A stretch of DNA of 37,561 bases from an uncultured Bacillota bacterium (GTDB lineage Bacteria; Bacillota; Clostridia; Christensenellales; UBA1242), in contig CASEOW010000037.1 of the NCBI GenBank assembly GCA_949289785.1, positions 1 through 37,561 on the forward strand, given 5' to 3'. Under the pieces are notes generated by a model that saw only the letters and a program-made list of their open reading frames with translations, made no database searches and was not told the origin of the DNA. Below, piece by piece: positions 8,212-16,878 of this stretch; within the stretch, counting starts at the first letter, position 1, and each line of letters opens with the position of its first letter. The translations under genes and the position numbers were made by a program.

Positions 8212-8943
8212 TTAAACACTTAATTGTTTTTGAAGTTCAATACGCATATCATTTAAAATTCTTTTTTCAAGCCTAGAAATATAACTTTGACTTATACCCA
8301 ATTTTATAGCAACTTCCCTTTGAGTAAGTTCGTCATGCCCCATAAGACCATATCTAAGAACCATAATTTCTCTTTCTCTAGCATTTAATTTGTTGATAAG
8401 TTTGTTAATTATTTGTTTTTCTGCAGGATTATCAACTGCTTGAACTTCAACATCTTCTTCACAAGGAATAATATCAGATAAAACTAATTGATTGCCCTCA
8501 CCATCTTCACATAGTGGTTTGTCAAGACTTACATCATTTTTAATCTTTGTAGTTTTGCGAATTTGCATTAAAATTTCATTTTCAATACATCTTGACGCAT
8601 AAGTAGCAAGTCTTATATTTTTATCCATTTTAAATGTTTTAACAGCCTTAATTAAACCTATAGCCCCTGTAGAAATTAAATCTTCTGAATCTATTCCAGA
8701 AGTTTCAAATTTTTTCGCAATATAAGCAACAAGACGCAAATTATGTTCTATAAGCTTTTCAGTTGCAGATAAATCACCTTGATCTTTTAAAGCAAGAAGT
8801 CTATTTTCTTCTTCACTTTCTAAAGGTGGTAAAAATTCTTCGTTGCCACAAACATAACAAACAATATTTTTGACATCTAACAAATTTTTTTTATGAAATA
8901 AATTATAAAAAAACAATCTTATTTTAAATAACAAATTATTCAT
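8212..8943 (-). CDS. sigE: Mother-cell sigma factor sigma-E (pro-protein)
   Basis: Sigma-E drives early mother-cell transcription. Residues 1 to about 27 form an amphipathic, hydrophobic pro-sequence (LLFKIRLFFYNLF) that ties the precursor to the membrane and is removed by SpoIIGA. Then come ENRLLALKDQGD, region 2 (RLVAYIAKKFE, DLISTGAIGLIKAVKTF, RLATYASRCIENEILM) and a region 4 HTH (TQREVAIKLGISQSYISRLEKRI). The length of 243 aa is normal. An AAGGAG site precedes the ATG. It starts 13 bases after the end of spoIIGA, so protease and substrate are cotranscribed. Confidence 0.96.
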   Translation of the reverse strand: MNNLLFKIRLFFYNLFHKKNLLDVKNIVCYVCGNEEFLPPLESEEENRLLALKDQGDLSATEKLIEHNLRLVAYIAKKFETSGIDSEDLISTGAIGLIKAVKTFKMDKNIRLATYASRCIENEILMQIRKTTKIKNDVSLDKPLCEDGEGNQLVLSDIIPCEEDVEVQAVDNPAEKQIINKLINKLNAREREIMVLRYGLMGHDELTQREVAIKLGISQSYISRLEKRILNDMRIELQKQLSV

Positions 8944-8956
8944 ACAAAACTCCTTT

Positions 8957-9754
8957 TTAAACTAACTCATTATGTAAAAGCACCTTCCAACCAAAACGCT
9001 TTTCAAAACCAGCAAATGATAATCCAACCATAACATTTTTAAAAGTTTTTTCTTGACCAACCTTAAGTTCATCAATCATAAAGACTAAAATACTACTTCC
9101 ACTTCCAATTCCATTAATTTTCACATAATGACCATTTTTTATGTTATATCCACTAGTAGCTTTAGTCCAAGCTTTAATGTATGAAATATTGCTGTAAAAC
9201 TTTGCAAATATATCATAATTAATTAAAACTATAGGTTTTTTAGTGATATTGTCATAAAGCATATTGCCACTATCTAAAAAAGCTTTTTCAGTTATAATAA
9301 TATCCCCATCTTTAAAAACAACATCATAAGTAAAATTTTCAATAATATTTTTTCTTTTTTGATAAATTAATATTGATTTAGATATTAAAAAAATCAAAAA
9401 TCCTATTATTGCAACAACAAATAAAGGAAATTGTCCAAAATAACATTGAACAGCATAGCAAGCACCACCAAATAAAAAGGTAGTCATAAAAATAGTAGCA
9501 ATGGTAACTAAATATCCTTTGATATCTTTATTATCAAATGAAATACAAGTCATAAAAATAGCAGTAAGTATTGTAATAAAAATTTTCCATAAACCTAGAT
9601 TAAATAAAGGATAAATAATAGCAACTATTGAAGGAATAATAATTGAAATAAAAATCAATTTTAAATTTTTACGAAGCATAATAGAAGTTAATTTTAAAAT
9701 TAAGAAATTTAAAAATAGATTAATAACAAGCGTTTGTTCTATTTCAATCTCCAT
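8957..9754 (-). CDS. spoIIGA: Sigma-E processing aspartic protease SpoIIGA
   Basis: SpoIIGA sits in the asymmetric septum on the mother-cell side and cleaves pro-sigma-E after a signal from SpoIIR. Residues 1 to about 132 carry five or so hydrophobic helices. The cytoplasmic domain begins near 140 and has the aspartic protease motif FLDSGNMLYD, with the catalytic Asp at 161 in DSGN. The C-terminal part (VMVGLSFAGF, GWKVLLHNEL) is as in the family. The chosen ATG at 9754 has an AGGGAG site seven to eight bases upstream; an in-frame start at 9775 lacks one. All three actors of this signalling step (spoIIR at 33544-34065, spoIIGA, sigE) are in the window. Confidence 0.95.
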   Translation of the reverse strand: MEIEIEQTLVINLFLNFLILKLTSIMLRKNLKLIFISIIIPSIVAIIYPLFNLGLWKIFITILTAIFMTCISFDNKDIKGYLVTIATIFMTTFLFGGACYAVQCYFGQFPLFVVAIIGFLIFLISKSILIYQKRKNIIENFTYDVVFKDGDIIITEKAFLDSGNMLYDNITKKPIVLINYDIFAKFYSNISYIKAWTKATSGYNIKNGHYVKINGIGSGSSILVFMIDELKVGQEKTFKNVMVGLSFAGFEKRFGWKVLLHNELV

Positions 9755-9827
9755 TTTAATCTCCCTTTTACTCACTTGCTTACTAAAAAAGTTTACAATA
9801 TTTTTAATTTTTTGTGTAAAAAAATAA

Positions 9828-9834
9828 TGACGAA
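9828..9834. promoter_or_regulatory. Possible Spo0A box upstream of spoIIGA
   Basis: The sequence TGACGAA (plus strand) fits the 0A-box core TGNCGAA and lies 74 bases upstream of the spoIIGA start. The spoIIG operon is Spo0A-activated in Bacillus. A seven-base match in AT-rich DNA is weak evidence, and no convincing -10/-35 pair accompanies it. Confidence 0.28.
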
Positions 9835-9921
9835 AATTAAATAAAAAATGGTTATTATAAAGAATATCAATTTGTATTTTAAAACTCTAAATCATTATAT
9901 AAATACTATTTATATAATAAA

Positions 9922-9949
9922 AAAAGACTAAATTAAATTTTAGTCTTTT
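9922..9949 (-). terminator. Terminator after the 85-aa coiled-coil gene
   Basis: Perfect 11-bp arms AAAAGACTAAA (9922-9932) and TTTAGTCTTTT (9939-9949) around a six-base loop, with further A residues on the left giving a T tail on the minus strand. It separates this gene from spoIIGA. Confidence 0.8.
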
Positions 9950-9996
9950 ATTAAACATTTAAATATCTATTAAAATAAAATATATGGTTTTGAAAC

Positions 9997-10254
9997 TTAA
10001 GCATTAGTTAATTCATTTAATATTTCATTTTGTAATTCAATCATTTCTTTTCTTAATGACATATTTTCTGCATGCATTCTTTTTAAAAGAGCATCTCCTT
10101 TGTCTTTATTTTTATCAAACATTCCACCTTTGAAAGTAAAGCTTGTTTTAAAAATGTCAAATAATGAATTTACAACTTTAGAAATTCCAGTTTCTTTACC
10201 AATAAAATCTGCTAGTTTATAGACGCTATCTGTTGATGATTTAATAATACCCAT
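9997..10254 (-). CDS. Unrecognised 85-aa helical protein next to ftsZ
   Basis: I do not recognise this protein. Residues about 1-45 (starting MGIIKSSTDSVYKLADFIGK) look like amphipathic helices with a hydrophobic face (VVNSLFDIFKTSF), which could lie on a membrane. Residues about 53-83 are charged with a leucine/methionine heptad pattern (LLKRMHAENMSLRKEMIELQ), suggesting a short coiled coil. The start at 10254 is six bases after AGGAG; the ATG at 10260 overlaps that site. It has its own strong promoter and its own terminator, and lies between ftsZ and spoIIGA. A link with division or polar septation is only suggested by position. Confidence 0.75.
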   Translation of the reverse strand: MGIIKSSTDSVYKLADFIGKETGISKVVNSLFDIFKTSFTFKGGMFDKNKDKGDALLKRMHAENMSLRKEMIELQNEILNELTNA

Positions 10255-10271
10255 AAACATCTCCTATTAAA

Positions 10272-10300
10272 ATTATATAACAACTATTAAATTTTTTCAA
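10272..10300 (-). promoter_or_regulatory. Sigma-A promoter of the 85-aa gene
   Basis: Minus-strand TTGAAA (10300-10295) and TATAAT (10277-10272), spacing 17. The predicted start is at about 10265, at the edge of the AGGAG site, so the leader is minimal. Confidence 0.65.
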
Positions 10301-10390
10301 GACGATAAGCAAAAATAAATAAAAATTGGCAATATAAACAATGTAATAATTTGACAATAAATTATAAATAATTTTTAAACAATATTTAAT

Positions 10391-10428
10391 AAAAAAACGA
10401 TATTGATGTAAATAAATAATCAATATCG
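10391..10428 (-). terminator. Terminator after ftsZ
   Basis: Arms CGATATTGAT (10398-10407) and ATCAATATCG (10419-10428) pair perfectly. Seven A residues at 10391-10397 give the T tail on the minus strand, 34 bases past the ftsZ stop. Confidence 0.82.
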
Positions 10429-10461
10429 ATTCAATTTAATTTTTAAATATTTTTTAAAAAA

Positions 10462-11664
10462 TTATTTTTTATTTCTTCTAAGTTTTTCAATCCAAGGTGG
10501 AACATCAGAAGATTTAACATCAACTCTTGATGAAGAATAATCATTATTTTCAGTAACTTGAACATTAGGTCTTGCGTTTTCTTCTTCTTGTTCTTTTTCT
10601 TTTTGTATGTAATTTGAGAACATACTTCTAGCAGAGAATTGTTGTTTTTGCCCCATATTTCCAATAGAACGAGCATTATCTATTTCAGAATTTTTTTCTT
10701 CTGGTTTATTTTGATTAGGATTAGGGAAACCAGTAGCAATCAAAGTAATCTCAACTTCATCATGCATATTTTCATCAATGCTTGTCCCAAGAATAATATT
10801 GCAAGAATCATCAACAACTTCTCTAACAAGAGCAGCAGCTTCACTTAAATCATCTTGAGTTAAATCATTTCCGCCTTTTACATTTATAAGAAGACCAGTA
10901 GCTCCCTCAATAGTTGTTTCGAGAAGAGGACTTGCAACAGCTTGTTTAACAGCATCAAGAGCTTTGTTATCCCCTTTGCCATAACCAATACCCATGTGAG
11001 CAAGACCTTTATCTTTCATAATTGTAGTAACGTCAGCAAAGTCAAGGTTAATAAGTCCAGGGAATACAATAAGGTCGCTAATGCCTTGAACACCTTGTCT
11101 TAAAACATCATCAGCAAATCTAAAAGATTCAGCAAGAGGAGTCTTTTTAGGAACTATCTCAAGTAATTTTTCGTTAGGAATAACTACTAAAGCATCAACA
11201 TATTTTCTTAATCTTTCAACACCTTCTTCAGCATTTTTTGCTCTATGTTTACCTTCAAAATTAAAAGGTTTTGTAATAACAGCAATAGTTAAAATACCAA
11301 GTTCTTTAGCTATTTGAGCAATTACTGGAGCAGCACCTGTTCCAGTTCCGCCACCCATACCAGCTGTAATGAAAACAAGGTTTGTTCCTTTTAAAACTTC
11401 AGTAATAGATGATTTACTTTCTTCAGCAGCCTTTTGACCTATCTCAGGATTAGCCCCAGCGCCAAGACCACCAGTTAATCTCTCTCCGATTTGAAGTCTA
11501 GTTTCAGCTTTACTAACAAGCAAGGTTTGTTGATCGGTATTAACAGCAACAAACTCAGCAGAACTTACTCCAGCATCAATCATTCTGTTTACGGCGTTAT
11601 TTCCGCCACCACCTACACCAATAACTTTAATTTTTGCAACAGATGTGCCAACAAAATTGTCCAT
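10462..11664 (-). CDS. ftsZ: Cell division GTPase FtsZ
   Basis: FtsZ polymerises with GTP into the division ring. It shows [13 protein letters not shown] at residues 16-28, the tubulin signature GGGTGTG at 104-110, and the T7 synergy loop region [11 protein letters not shown] near 207. The globular domain ends near 315, followed by a Gln/Glu-rich variable linker and the conserved C-terminal peptide [11 protein letters not shown], which binds FtsA, SepF and other partners. The length is 400 aa. AAGGAG precedes the ATG. A 248-base gap with its own promoter separates it from ftsA, and a terminator follows, so ftsZ can be expressed independently. Confidence 0.98.
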   Translation of the reverse strand: MDNFVGTSVAKIKVIGVGGGGNNAVNRMIDAGVSSAEFVAVNTDQQTLLVSKAETRLQIGERLTGGLGAGANPEIGQKAAEESKSSITEVLKGTNLVFITAGMGGGTGTGAAPVIAQIAKELGILTIAVITKPFNFEGKHRAKNAEEGVERLRKYVDALVVIPNEKLLEIVPKKTPLAESFRFADDVLRQGVQGISDLIVFPGLINLDFADVTTIMKDKGLAHMGIGYGKGDNKALDAVKQAVASPLLETTIEGATGLLINVKGGNDLTQDDLSEAAALVREVVDDSCNIILGTSIDENMHDEVEITLIATGFPNPNQNKPEEKNSEIDNARSIGNMGQKQQFSARSMFSNYIQKEKEQEEENARPNVQVTENNDYSSSRVDVKSSDVPPWIEKLRRNKK

Positions 11665-11693
11665 AATATTCTCCTTGAATTTTTCTTTATTTC

Positions 11694-11722
11694 ATTGTAA
11701 TACTTTTTGAATAAATTTGCAA
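11694..11722 (-). promoter_or_regulatory. Sigma-A promoter of ftsZ
   Basis: Minus-strand TTGCAA (11722-11717) and TACAAT (11699-11694), spacing 17. The start would be near 11687, about 23 bases before the ATG. The rest of the ftsA-ftsZ gap is AT-rich with no other clear signal. Confidence 0.6.
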
Positions 11723-11912
11723 TCAAATCTATAAAAATTTTTTAAAAAATGTATAAATAAACAAATTTGTGTTTGAAAATGCATAATTATTCATTTGAAT
11801 TATAACACTAAGATTTATAAAAATCAATAATAAAATAAATATTTCGACAAAATACAACAAATAAATTAAACATTTTACCTTTAAAATAAAATTCAATTAA
11901 TATATTTTTAGT

Positions 11913-13034
11913 TTAATTATTTAAAGCACTATTAAGAAGAGAATAAATACTTGCGAGTTGTGGTTTTTCTTTTCCTGGAATTTCAGGTTTACCATAAGCT
12001 ATATTACGGCCAAGACATTTAGCAAGATAATCTCTACCACCTTTAAGTAATGTAAGTGCCGAACCTGTAAGTATTACTGGAATATAACTAGAAAATTGCC
12101 TTGTAAATAATTGTATACATTTGCTAATAACTTGACTTAATTCATCTATTCTATATCCAACAACTTCATTTACAGCTGTTTGACTAAGTTTAATCATTTG
12201 ACCATTGTTTAACATTAACTCATATATATCAGTTGGTTTACCTTTTAATGATAATACTATCTCTCTTTTTAATCTTTCAGCCTCATTCATTTCAATTTCA
12301 AAAGCTTGACTTAAATCATTTGTGATAAATCCACCACCACGAGAGAAACTAGATAAGCCTAACAACCCATCTCCTTGTACAAAAGCAACAGAAGAAGACA
12401 AATCACCAACATCAATAATAACAGCAAGTTCTTCTCTTCTTTCTTTAGGAATAAGAAACAAAGCCTGACTTAATGGTGAAGAAATATATTCTACAGCACC
12501 AAAACCCAAACCAGAAGCAATACCATTAAAAAGTTCAATAAATTTTCTATCAGCATAAACTATAGAAAGTTTTCCGCTAATAGAAACAGCACTTTCTCCA
12601 ATAGGCTCTAAAGTAGCGCGCCCATCATCTAAAATAAAAGATAGAGCATTTACAGAAACAATCTCAACATCATTTCTTTTGCCTTTTTCACTAGCCATAT
12701 AATAAAGAGAATCTATATCTTGTTTTTTTACTTTTCTTTTATCACCAAAATTAATAGACATCTCGCATTGATGAACTGAAGAAAATTCGCTAGGAACTCC
12801 AATAAATAATTTATCAATAGTTTTTCCGACATTTAAATCAAATTCATTAATAACGTCTTCAAAAATAGAAGCAATCTTTTCTTGATTTAAGAACTTGCCT
12901 TCATAAAAACCATCGTAATCGATTTCTTTAAAACCTTTGACATTAAAAGTGTCATTTAGACCTTTTCCAGCATAAATAGCTCTTATTTTGGATGAGCCAA
13001 TATCAAAAGCTAATACAAATTTATTATTTTTCAT
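11913..13034 (-). CDS. ftsA: Cell division protein FtsA (short, lacks C-terminal membrane helix)
   Basis: FtsA is the actin-like protein that normally ties FtsZ filaments to the membrane. The ATPase features are present: FDIGSSKIRAIYAGKG at residues 10-25, IDVGDLSSSVAFVQGDGL near 205-222 and LTGSALTLLKGG near 322-333. An insertion domain 1C with IGVPSEFSSV lies near 80. The protein stops at residue 373, right after the last ATPase helix (LASIYSLLNSALNN). FtsA is usually 400-440 aa and ends in a linker plus an amphipathic targeting helix; neither is present. The start ATG has a weak AAAGG site. It lies 54 bases after ftsQ. Confidence 0.92.
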   Translation of the reverse strand: MKNNKFVLAFDIGSSKIRAIYAGKGLNDTFNVKGFKEIDYDGFYEGKFLNQEKIASIFEDVINEFDLNVGKTIDKLFIGVPSEFSSVHQCEMSINFGDKRKVKKQDIDSLYYMASEKGKRNDVEIVSVNALSFILDDGRATLEPIGESAVSISGKLSIVYADRKFIELFNGIASGLGFGAVEYISSPLSQALFLIPKERREELAVIIDVGDLSSSVAFVQGDGLLGLSSFSRGGGFITNDLSQAFEIEMNEAERLKREIVLSLKGKPTDIYELMLNNGQMIKLSQTAVNEVVGYRIDELSQVISKCIQLFTRQFSSYIPVILTGSALTLLKGGRDYLAKCLGRNIAYGKPEIPGKEKPQLASIYSLLNSALNN

Positions 13035-13088
13035 TAGTCAATACCTTTTAAAAAGTTTAACTCATATTAAATATTTTGTCAACATTGT

Positions 13089-13964
13089 TTAATTATTTTC
13101 AAAAGGAATAATATCAAAATAACAATCATTTTCATCATGAGATGAATAATCATAGTAGTTGTTAATTTTAAAAGTAGCCTTTAAAAGATTTTCTTCAGTT
13201 AATATTATATATTTTTCACCTTCTTCACTATCAACTTTAATAGTTTTGCCAATAAACTCTGGAAATGAAGAAAAAACATTTTTAAACATTTTTATTTTAG
13301 CACTTAAACCGTAATCACAATTAAGAATCTCAAAAGTCATACCATTAAAAAGTTTTAAACTTACTGTATTTATATTTTTTTTCAAAACAGCATCATATAC
13401 AGTAGAAAAAGTTATTTTTTCAATAATATTATTACATTCTCCATTAGGCAAGTTATTTTCATATAAAGCGTCATAAATTTCATAATATCCAGTTATATTT
13501 AAAAAATCTCCTATATTATAAGTATTACTATTAATTGAAACCCCCTCAATTAGCATAGCATTAGAAGAAGATGGAATAAAGTCATTTTCAATTCTAAGGA
13601 TTTTAAATTCGTCATCAGTAATATTATAGTTTTCACCATTCTTTACTGCAAAAATTTCTTCTCTTTCTGCAACATGAATAATAAATTTAGAAGGAAAAAC
13701 AGTTTCAATATTTATGACTTTAATATATGGATATGATTTTTCTATATTACCAATATATCCATTTTTGCCATGAAAAAAAACAGAAGAACCATATTTAAAA
13801 TTAGCACTTTCAATAATTTCATCTTCGGTGGCGGAAATATTTGTAATGCTTGTCCTAAAATCTACAGAAACTTTTTTTAGCGAAAATAAAGTAAAGGCAA
13901 ATATTACACATAAGCCTATTACTCCCAAAACTATAGAACTAGCAATTATCCACTTTTTTTTCAC
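13089..13964 (-). CDS. ftsQ: Cell division protein FtsQ/DivIB
   Basis: A bitopic divisome protein. Residues 1-7 are basic and cytoplasmic, about 8-29 form one membrane helix, and a POTRA-type domain follows directly (from VSVDFRTS through YPYIKVINIETVFPSKFIIHVAEREE, about 33-105). A beta domain makes up the rest (291 aa). FtsQ/DivIB links FtsL and FtsB/DivIC in the septal synthase complex. The start is a GTG at 13964 with AAAGGA six bases upstream; it overlaps the end of murA by 26 bases, which suggests translational coupling. Confidence 0.9.
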   Translation of the reverse strand: MKKKWIIASSIVLGVIGLCVIFAFTLFSLKKVSVDFRTSITNISATEDEIIESANFKYGSSVFFHGKNGYIGNIEKSYPYIKVINIETVFPSKFIIHVAEREEIFAVKNGENYNITDDEFKILRIENDFIPSSSNAMLIEGVSINSNTYNIGDFLNITGYYEIYDALYENNLPNGECNNIIEKITFSTVYDAVLKKNINTVSLKLFNGMTFEILNCDYGLSAKIKMFKNVFSSFPEFIGKTIKVDSEEGEKYIILTEENLLKATFKINNYYDYSSHDENDCYFDIIPFENN

Positions 13965-15216
13965 ATTTTATCCTTTTTATATTAGCTCCTAAAGATGAAA
14001 GCTTATCTTCAAAATTATAATACCCTCTATCAATATACTTGATATTATCGACAGTAGTATATCCATCAGCGACAAGTCCTGCTAAAACTAAACTAGCACC
14101 ACCCCTTAAATCTGTAGCAGAAACAGAGGCACCAAAAATTTTTTCTTTACCACGAATAAACGCCACACCATTCTTTATTCTAATATCACACCCCATTTTT
14201 AAAAGTTCTCCAACATGCTTAAACCTTGATTCAAACAAATTCTCTATTATAATGCTATACCCATCACAAATAGAAGCTAAAGAACAAATTGGAGCCTGTA
14301 AATCAGTAGGAAAACCAGGATAAATTTCAGTTTCCACTTCTCCAAAAGATAATGGTCTATTATGACTTTTCACAATAATATTATCACTATCTCCTTCTAT
14401 TTGGCAAGTAGTTTTTCGTAATTTGCATATAAGACTTTGATTATGATTTATGTCGGCATTTTTAAGAATAACTTCACCACCACACATTGCAGTAGCAATC
14501 ATAAAAGTTCCTGCTTCGATTCTGTCAGAAATAGCTTTATATTTTGTTCCATGTAATTTTTTAACTCCATTAATTGCTATAACATTCCCACCTTGACCAC
14601 TAATATCAGCACCACAAGCATTAAGAAAACAAGCAAGATCTACAATTTCTGGTTCTTTAGCAGGATTATAAATTCTACTTTCTCCATCAGTTAAACTTGC
14701 TAACATCATTATATTTTCAGTAGCACCAACACTTGCAAAAGGCAACATAAAATCTGCACATTTTAGTTTAGATGCGTCAGAATAAATATAACCATTTTTT
14801 TCAATAATTTTACAACCAAAATGTCGCAAACCCGAAAGATGAATATCTATAGGTCTAATACCTATATCACAACCACCAGGATATGCAACTTTTGCTTTTC
14901 CAAGCCTAGCAGAAATAGGCCCAAGAGTAAAAATAGAAGACCTGACAACACAAGCAAGCTCATCAGGAACATCACACAAACAAATATTTTTGCAATTTAA
15001 AAGTAAATCATCACCTTTCCATTCGATTTTTGCACCTAAATGAGAAAGTATTTTAGTCATTGCTATAACATCACTATATTTAGGAACATTTTCAAGATAA
15101 ACATCATCTTGAACAAGAATACAAGCAGCCAAAATAGGAAGAATGGAATTTTTAGCACAACCTATTACAACTTCACCATTAAGTTGATTTCCACCAACAA
15201 TATAAAAACTATCCAT
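13939..15216 (-). CDS. murA: UDP-N-acetylglucosamine 1-carboxyvinyltransferase MurA
   Basis: MurA transfers enolpyruvate from PEP to UDP-GlcNAc, the first committed step of peptidoglycan synthesis, in the cytosol. Key residues are present: Lys22-Asn23 in GCAKNS, and the catalytic loop PGGCDIGIRPIDIH with Cys116, the residue attacked by fosfomycin. Other motifs are ASVGATENIMM, SDRIEAGTF and YPGFPTDLQAP. The length of 425 aa is normal. No clear ribosome site precedes the ATG at 15216, although the N-terminus fits the family exactly. It begins the murA-ftsQ-ftsA operon. No UDP-GlcNAc reductase (murB) lies next to it. Confidence 0.97.
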   Translation of the reverse strand: MDSFYIVGGNQLNGEVVIGCAKNSILPILAACILVQDDVYLENVPKYSDVIAMTKILSHLGAKIEWKGDDLLLNCKNICLCDVPDELACVVRSSIFTLGPISARLGKAKVAYPGGCDIGIRPIDIHLSGLRHFGCKIIEKNGYIYSDASKLKCADFMLPFASVGATENIMMLASLTDGESRIYNPAKEPEIVDLACFLNACGADISGQGGNVIAINGVKKLHGTKYKAISDRIEAGTFMIATAMCGGEVILKNADINHNQSLICKLRKTTCQIEGDSDNIIVKSHNRPLSFGEVETEIYPGFPTDLQAPICSLASICDGYSIIIENLFESRFKHVGELLKMGCDIRIKNGVAFIRGKEKIFGASVSATDLRGGASLVLAGLVADGYTTVDNIKYIDRGYYNFEDKLSSLGANIKRIKCEKKVDNC

Positions 15217-15301
15217 ATAGATTTATATGCTAATATATATAAATTTTTGAGAAAATATTAAAAAAATTTTATTTAACAAGTTTTTATTTATACGAACCTT
15301 T

Positions 15302-15805
15302 TTATAAGATTTTTTTATAATAATCCAAAAATGGTTTAAAACTCTCATTAAATGTCGGACAAAACTTATTATTGTTTATCATATTTTTAATTTCTTCTAA
15401 AGTTACCCATTTAGCTTCAGAGACTTCCTCTTTTTGCAAATGTAAATCACTGATTTTAAAATCTTGAACTAATAACCATATATCAACAAAATCTTTTTTT
15501 CTTTTTAAAGTTGTAATTAATTTACTATTATTTAAATCAGGAGAAATACCAAGTTCCTCTTGAAACTCTCTTTGTAATGTTTGTTCACTATTTTCCCCAG
15601 ACAACGCTCCACCACCAGGATTTTCCCATAAACATGGAAAAATTTTTCTATTATATGACCTCTTCTGTATATATATTTTATTTTCGGAATTAATTATCCA
15701 AATATGTACAGATAATTTATACTTACATTCAGGTATTTCTTCATCTCTTACAATTTTTTCTCCAGTCAAATTTTTATTATCATCATATAAATCAACAATT
15801 TCCAT
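15302..15805 (-). CDS. Nudix hydrolase, IPP-isomerase-like subtype
   Basis: A 167-aa Nudix protein with a complete Nudix box at residues 65-87 (G-x5-E-x7-REFQEELGI), so the metal-binding glutamates are intact. The N-terminus (MEIVDLYDDNKNLTG) and the YIQKRSYNRKIFPCLWE segment resemble the YfcD/isopentenyl-diphosphate-isomerase-like branch of Nudix enzymes. It probably hydrolyses a nucleoside diphosphate derivative; the substrate cannot be told. GGAGG lies five bases before the ATG. It lies 85 bases upstream of murA but has its own promoter, so it is probably not a cell wall gene. Confidence 0.88.
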   Translation of the reverse strand: MEIVDLYDDNKNLTGEKIVRDEEIPECKYKLSVHIWIINSENKIYIQKRSYNRKIFPCLWENPGGGALSGENSEQTLQREFQEELGISPDLNNSKLITTLKRKKDFVDIWLLVQDFKISDLHLQKEEVSEAKWVTLEEIKNMINNNKFCPTFNESFKPFLDYYKKIL

Positions 15806-15820
15806 AATTCCTCCATAATC

Positions 15821-15849
15821 ATTCTATTATAATAATTGTATAAAATCAA
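15821..15849 (-). promoter_or_regulatory. Probable promoter of the Nudix gene
   Basis: Minus-strand TTGATT (15849-15844) and TAGAAT (15826-15821), spacing 17. The start would be near 15814, giving a leader of about nine bases that is essentially the GGAGG site. Confidence 0.42.
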
Positions 15850-16081
15850 CTTATAAATTATAAAAATGCTTAAAAAATTTATTTAATTTAAAAATATTTT
15901 ATAAACAATAATTTATTAAAAAACTTTTTAACTGACAAAAAAATTACAAAGAATAAGTATAATTTTAAATTTTTTATATATTGTAGAAGAAATAACAAAG
16001 TGAATTAAAAAAAATTATAAACACTGTAAAAATTAAAAAAAATAATTAAAGAGCTATTTGAAACATTATAAAATAAATAAA

Positions 16082-16111
16082 AGTATATTAAAAGATTTAA
16101 TTTAATATACT
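16082..16111 (-). terminator. Hairpin downstream of the 195-aa gene, probable terminator
   Basis: Perfect 11-bp arms AGTATATTAAA (16082-16092) and TTTAATATACT (16101-16111). The minus-strand side is followed by a T-rich but interrupted tail, and a pure T run lies on the plus-strand side. Low G+C makes it a weak stem. Confidence 0.5.
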
Positions 16112-16180
16112 CATTTTTTTATAAACAAATTTTAGAATAAATTACTAAATATCTATTTTTTGTGTACAATATATTTTTTA

Positions 16181-16768
16181 TTAATAAAGTACAAGTCCTG
16201 ACATATATTGCTTGTGTTCTTCAATGCAATCTTTTACATTTTTAGGAGTTACCTCTTCCATTTTTACATTCTTTTTTTTCATATAATAATTCTCATTATC
16301 AGTAAAATTAACTGATTTTCCATTCTCCAAATTACATACAATATAATTAGTCTTATTTTGAGAAATATAACTTTTAGGAGTAACATGTCCTATAACTATT
16401 TCATTATCAACACAATTCATAATTATACTTGAAGCATTAGCTCCTAATAACTGGTAAGGAAAGAACAAATTAGTTCCTTTATCACCTATAACAGAAACAC
16501 CCATTGATAAACCATCATAATCTTCAATATCTTTTTCGTTATTACCAACTTTTACCTGACCATAGCTTACAATTAGTTTTTCTTCTGTTTTAGGATTTGT
16601 TATTGTTGTTACAAAACTATTATCTATGTTAGACATTAATTTGACATATTTATCACCTACATTGTAAGTAATGTGTTGTCTATTCTTAACATCTTTATAT
16701 TCGGCATCTATACCACTTTCCTTAATATCAGAAACATATTCTTTAAGATATTTCATATCGATTTTCAT
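16181..16768 (-). CDS. Unrecognised 195-aa soluble protein
   Basis: I do not recognise this protein. No signal peptide or membrane helix is visible; it begins with a charged helix (KYLKEYVSDIKESG) and then looks mostly beta-stranded, with a Gly/Ser-containing middle (LSMGVSVIGDKGTNLFFPYQ). A helical tail runs from about 170. The ATG at 16768 follows an AGAGATGA site. It is one of several single genes in the block between ftsW and murA and appears to be monocistronic, with a promoter upstream and a hairpin downstream. Confidence 0.75.
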   Translation of the reverse strand: MKIDMKYLKEYVSDIKESGIDAEYKDVKNRQHITYNVGDKYVKLMSNIDNSFVTTITNPKTEEKLIVSYGQVKVGNNEKDIEDYDGLSMGVSVIGDKGTNLFFPYQLLGANASSIIMNCVDNEIVIGHVTPKSYISQNKTNYIVCNLENGKSVNFTDNENYYMKKKNVKMEEVTPKNVKDCIEEHKQYMSGLVLY

Positions 16769-16786
16769 AAAATCATCTCTAAATAG

Positions 16787-16814
16787 ATAGTATTACATTT
16801 TTAAAAAAAGTCAA
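16787..16814 (-). promoter_or_regulatory. Probable promoter of the 195-aa gene
   Basis: Minus-strand TTGACT (16814-16809) and TACTAT (16792-16787), spacing 16. It sits 19 bases before the start codon. Confidence 0.45.
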
Positions 16815-16878
16815 TAGTAAATCTAATTAATTTTTTGAAATAAACTTTAATATTCCTAAAATACAATAACTTAATAAA

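Larger units (their letters stand above)
15806..16180. other. AT-rich intergenic region, 375 bases
   Basis: It holds the Nudix gene's promoter at its left end and a hairpin at 16082-16111. The stretch 15850-16080 is almost pure A/T runs; I see no ORF, RNA gene or repeat in it. Confidence 0.7.

Noticed and set aside
10241..10848. Short ORFs near the end of ftsZ (10241-10423 minus, 10443-10676 minus, 10639-10848 plus)
   Set aside because: They overlap ftsZ, its terminator or the 85-aa gene's promoter, have no ribosome site and low-complexity Lys/Asn/Leu composition; they are frame shadows of AT-rich DNA.
11808..11915. In-frame continuation after the ftsA stop, which could have been a lost membrane-targeting helix
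   Set aside because: The frame stays open for about 33 codons, but the peptide is Phe/Ile-rich without the basic amphipathic pattern of FtsA tails; it is most likely chance in AT-rich DNA.
14039..15261. Plus-strand ORFs opposite murA (14039-14323, 15040-15261)
   Set aside because: They are antisense shadows of a well-conserved enzyme gene.
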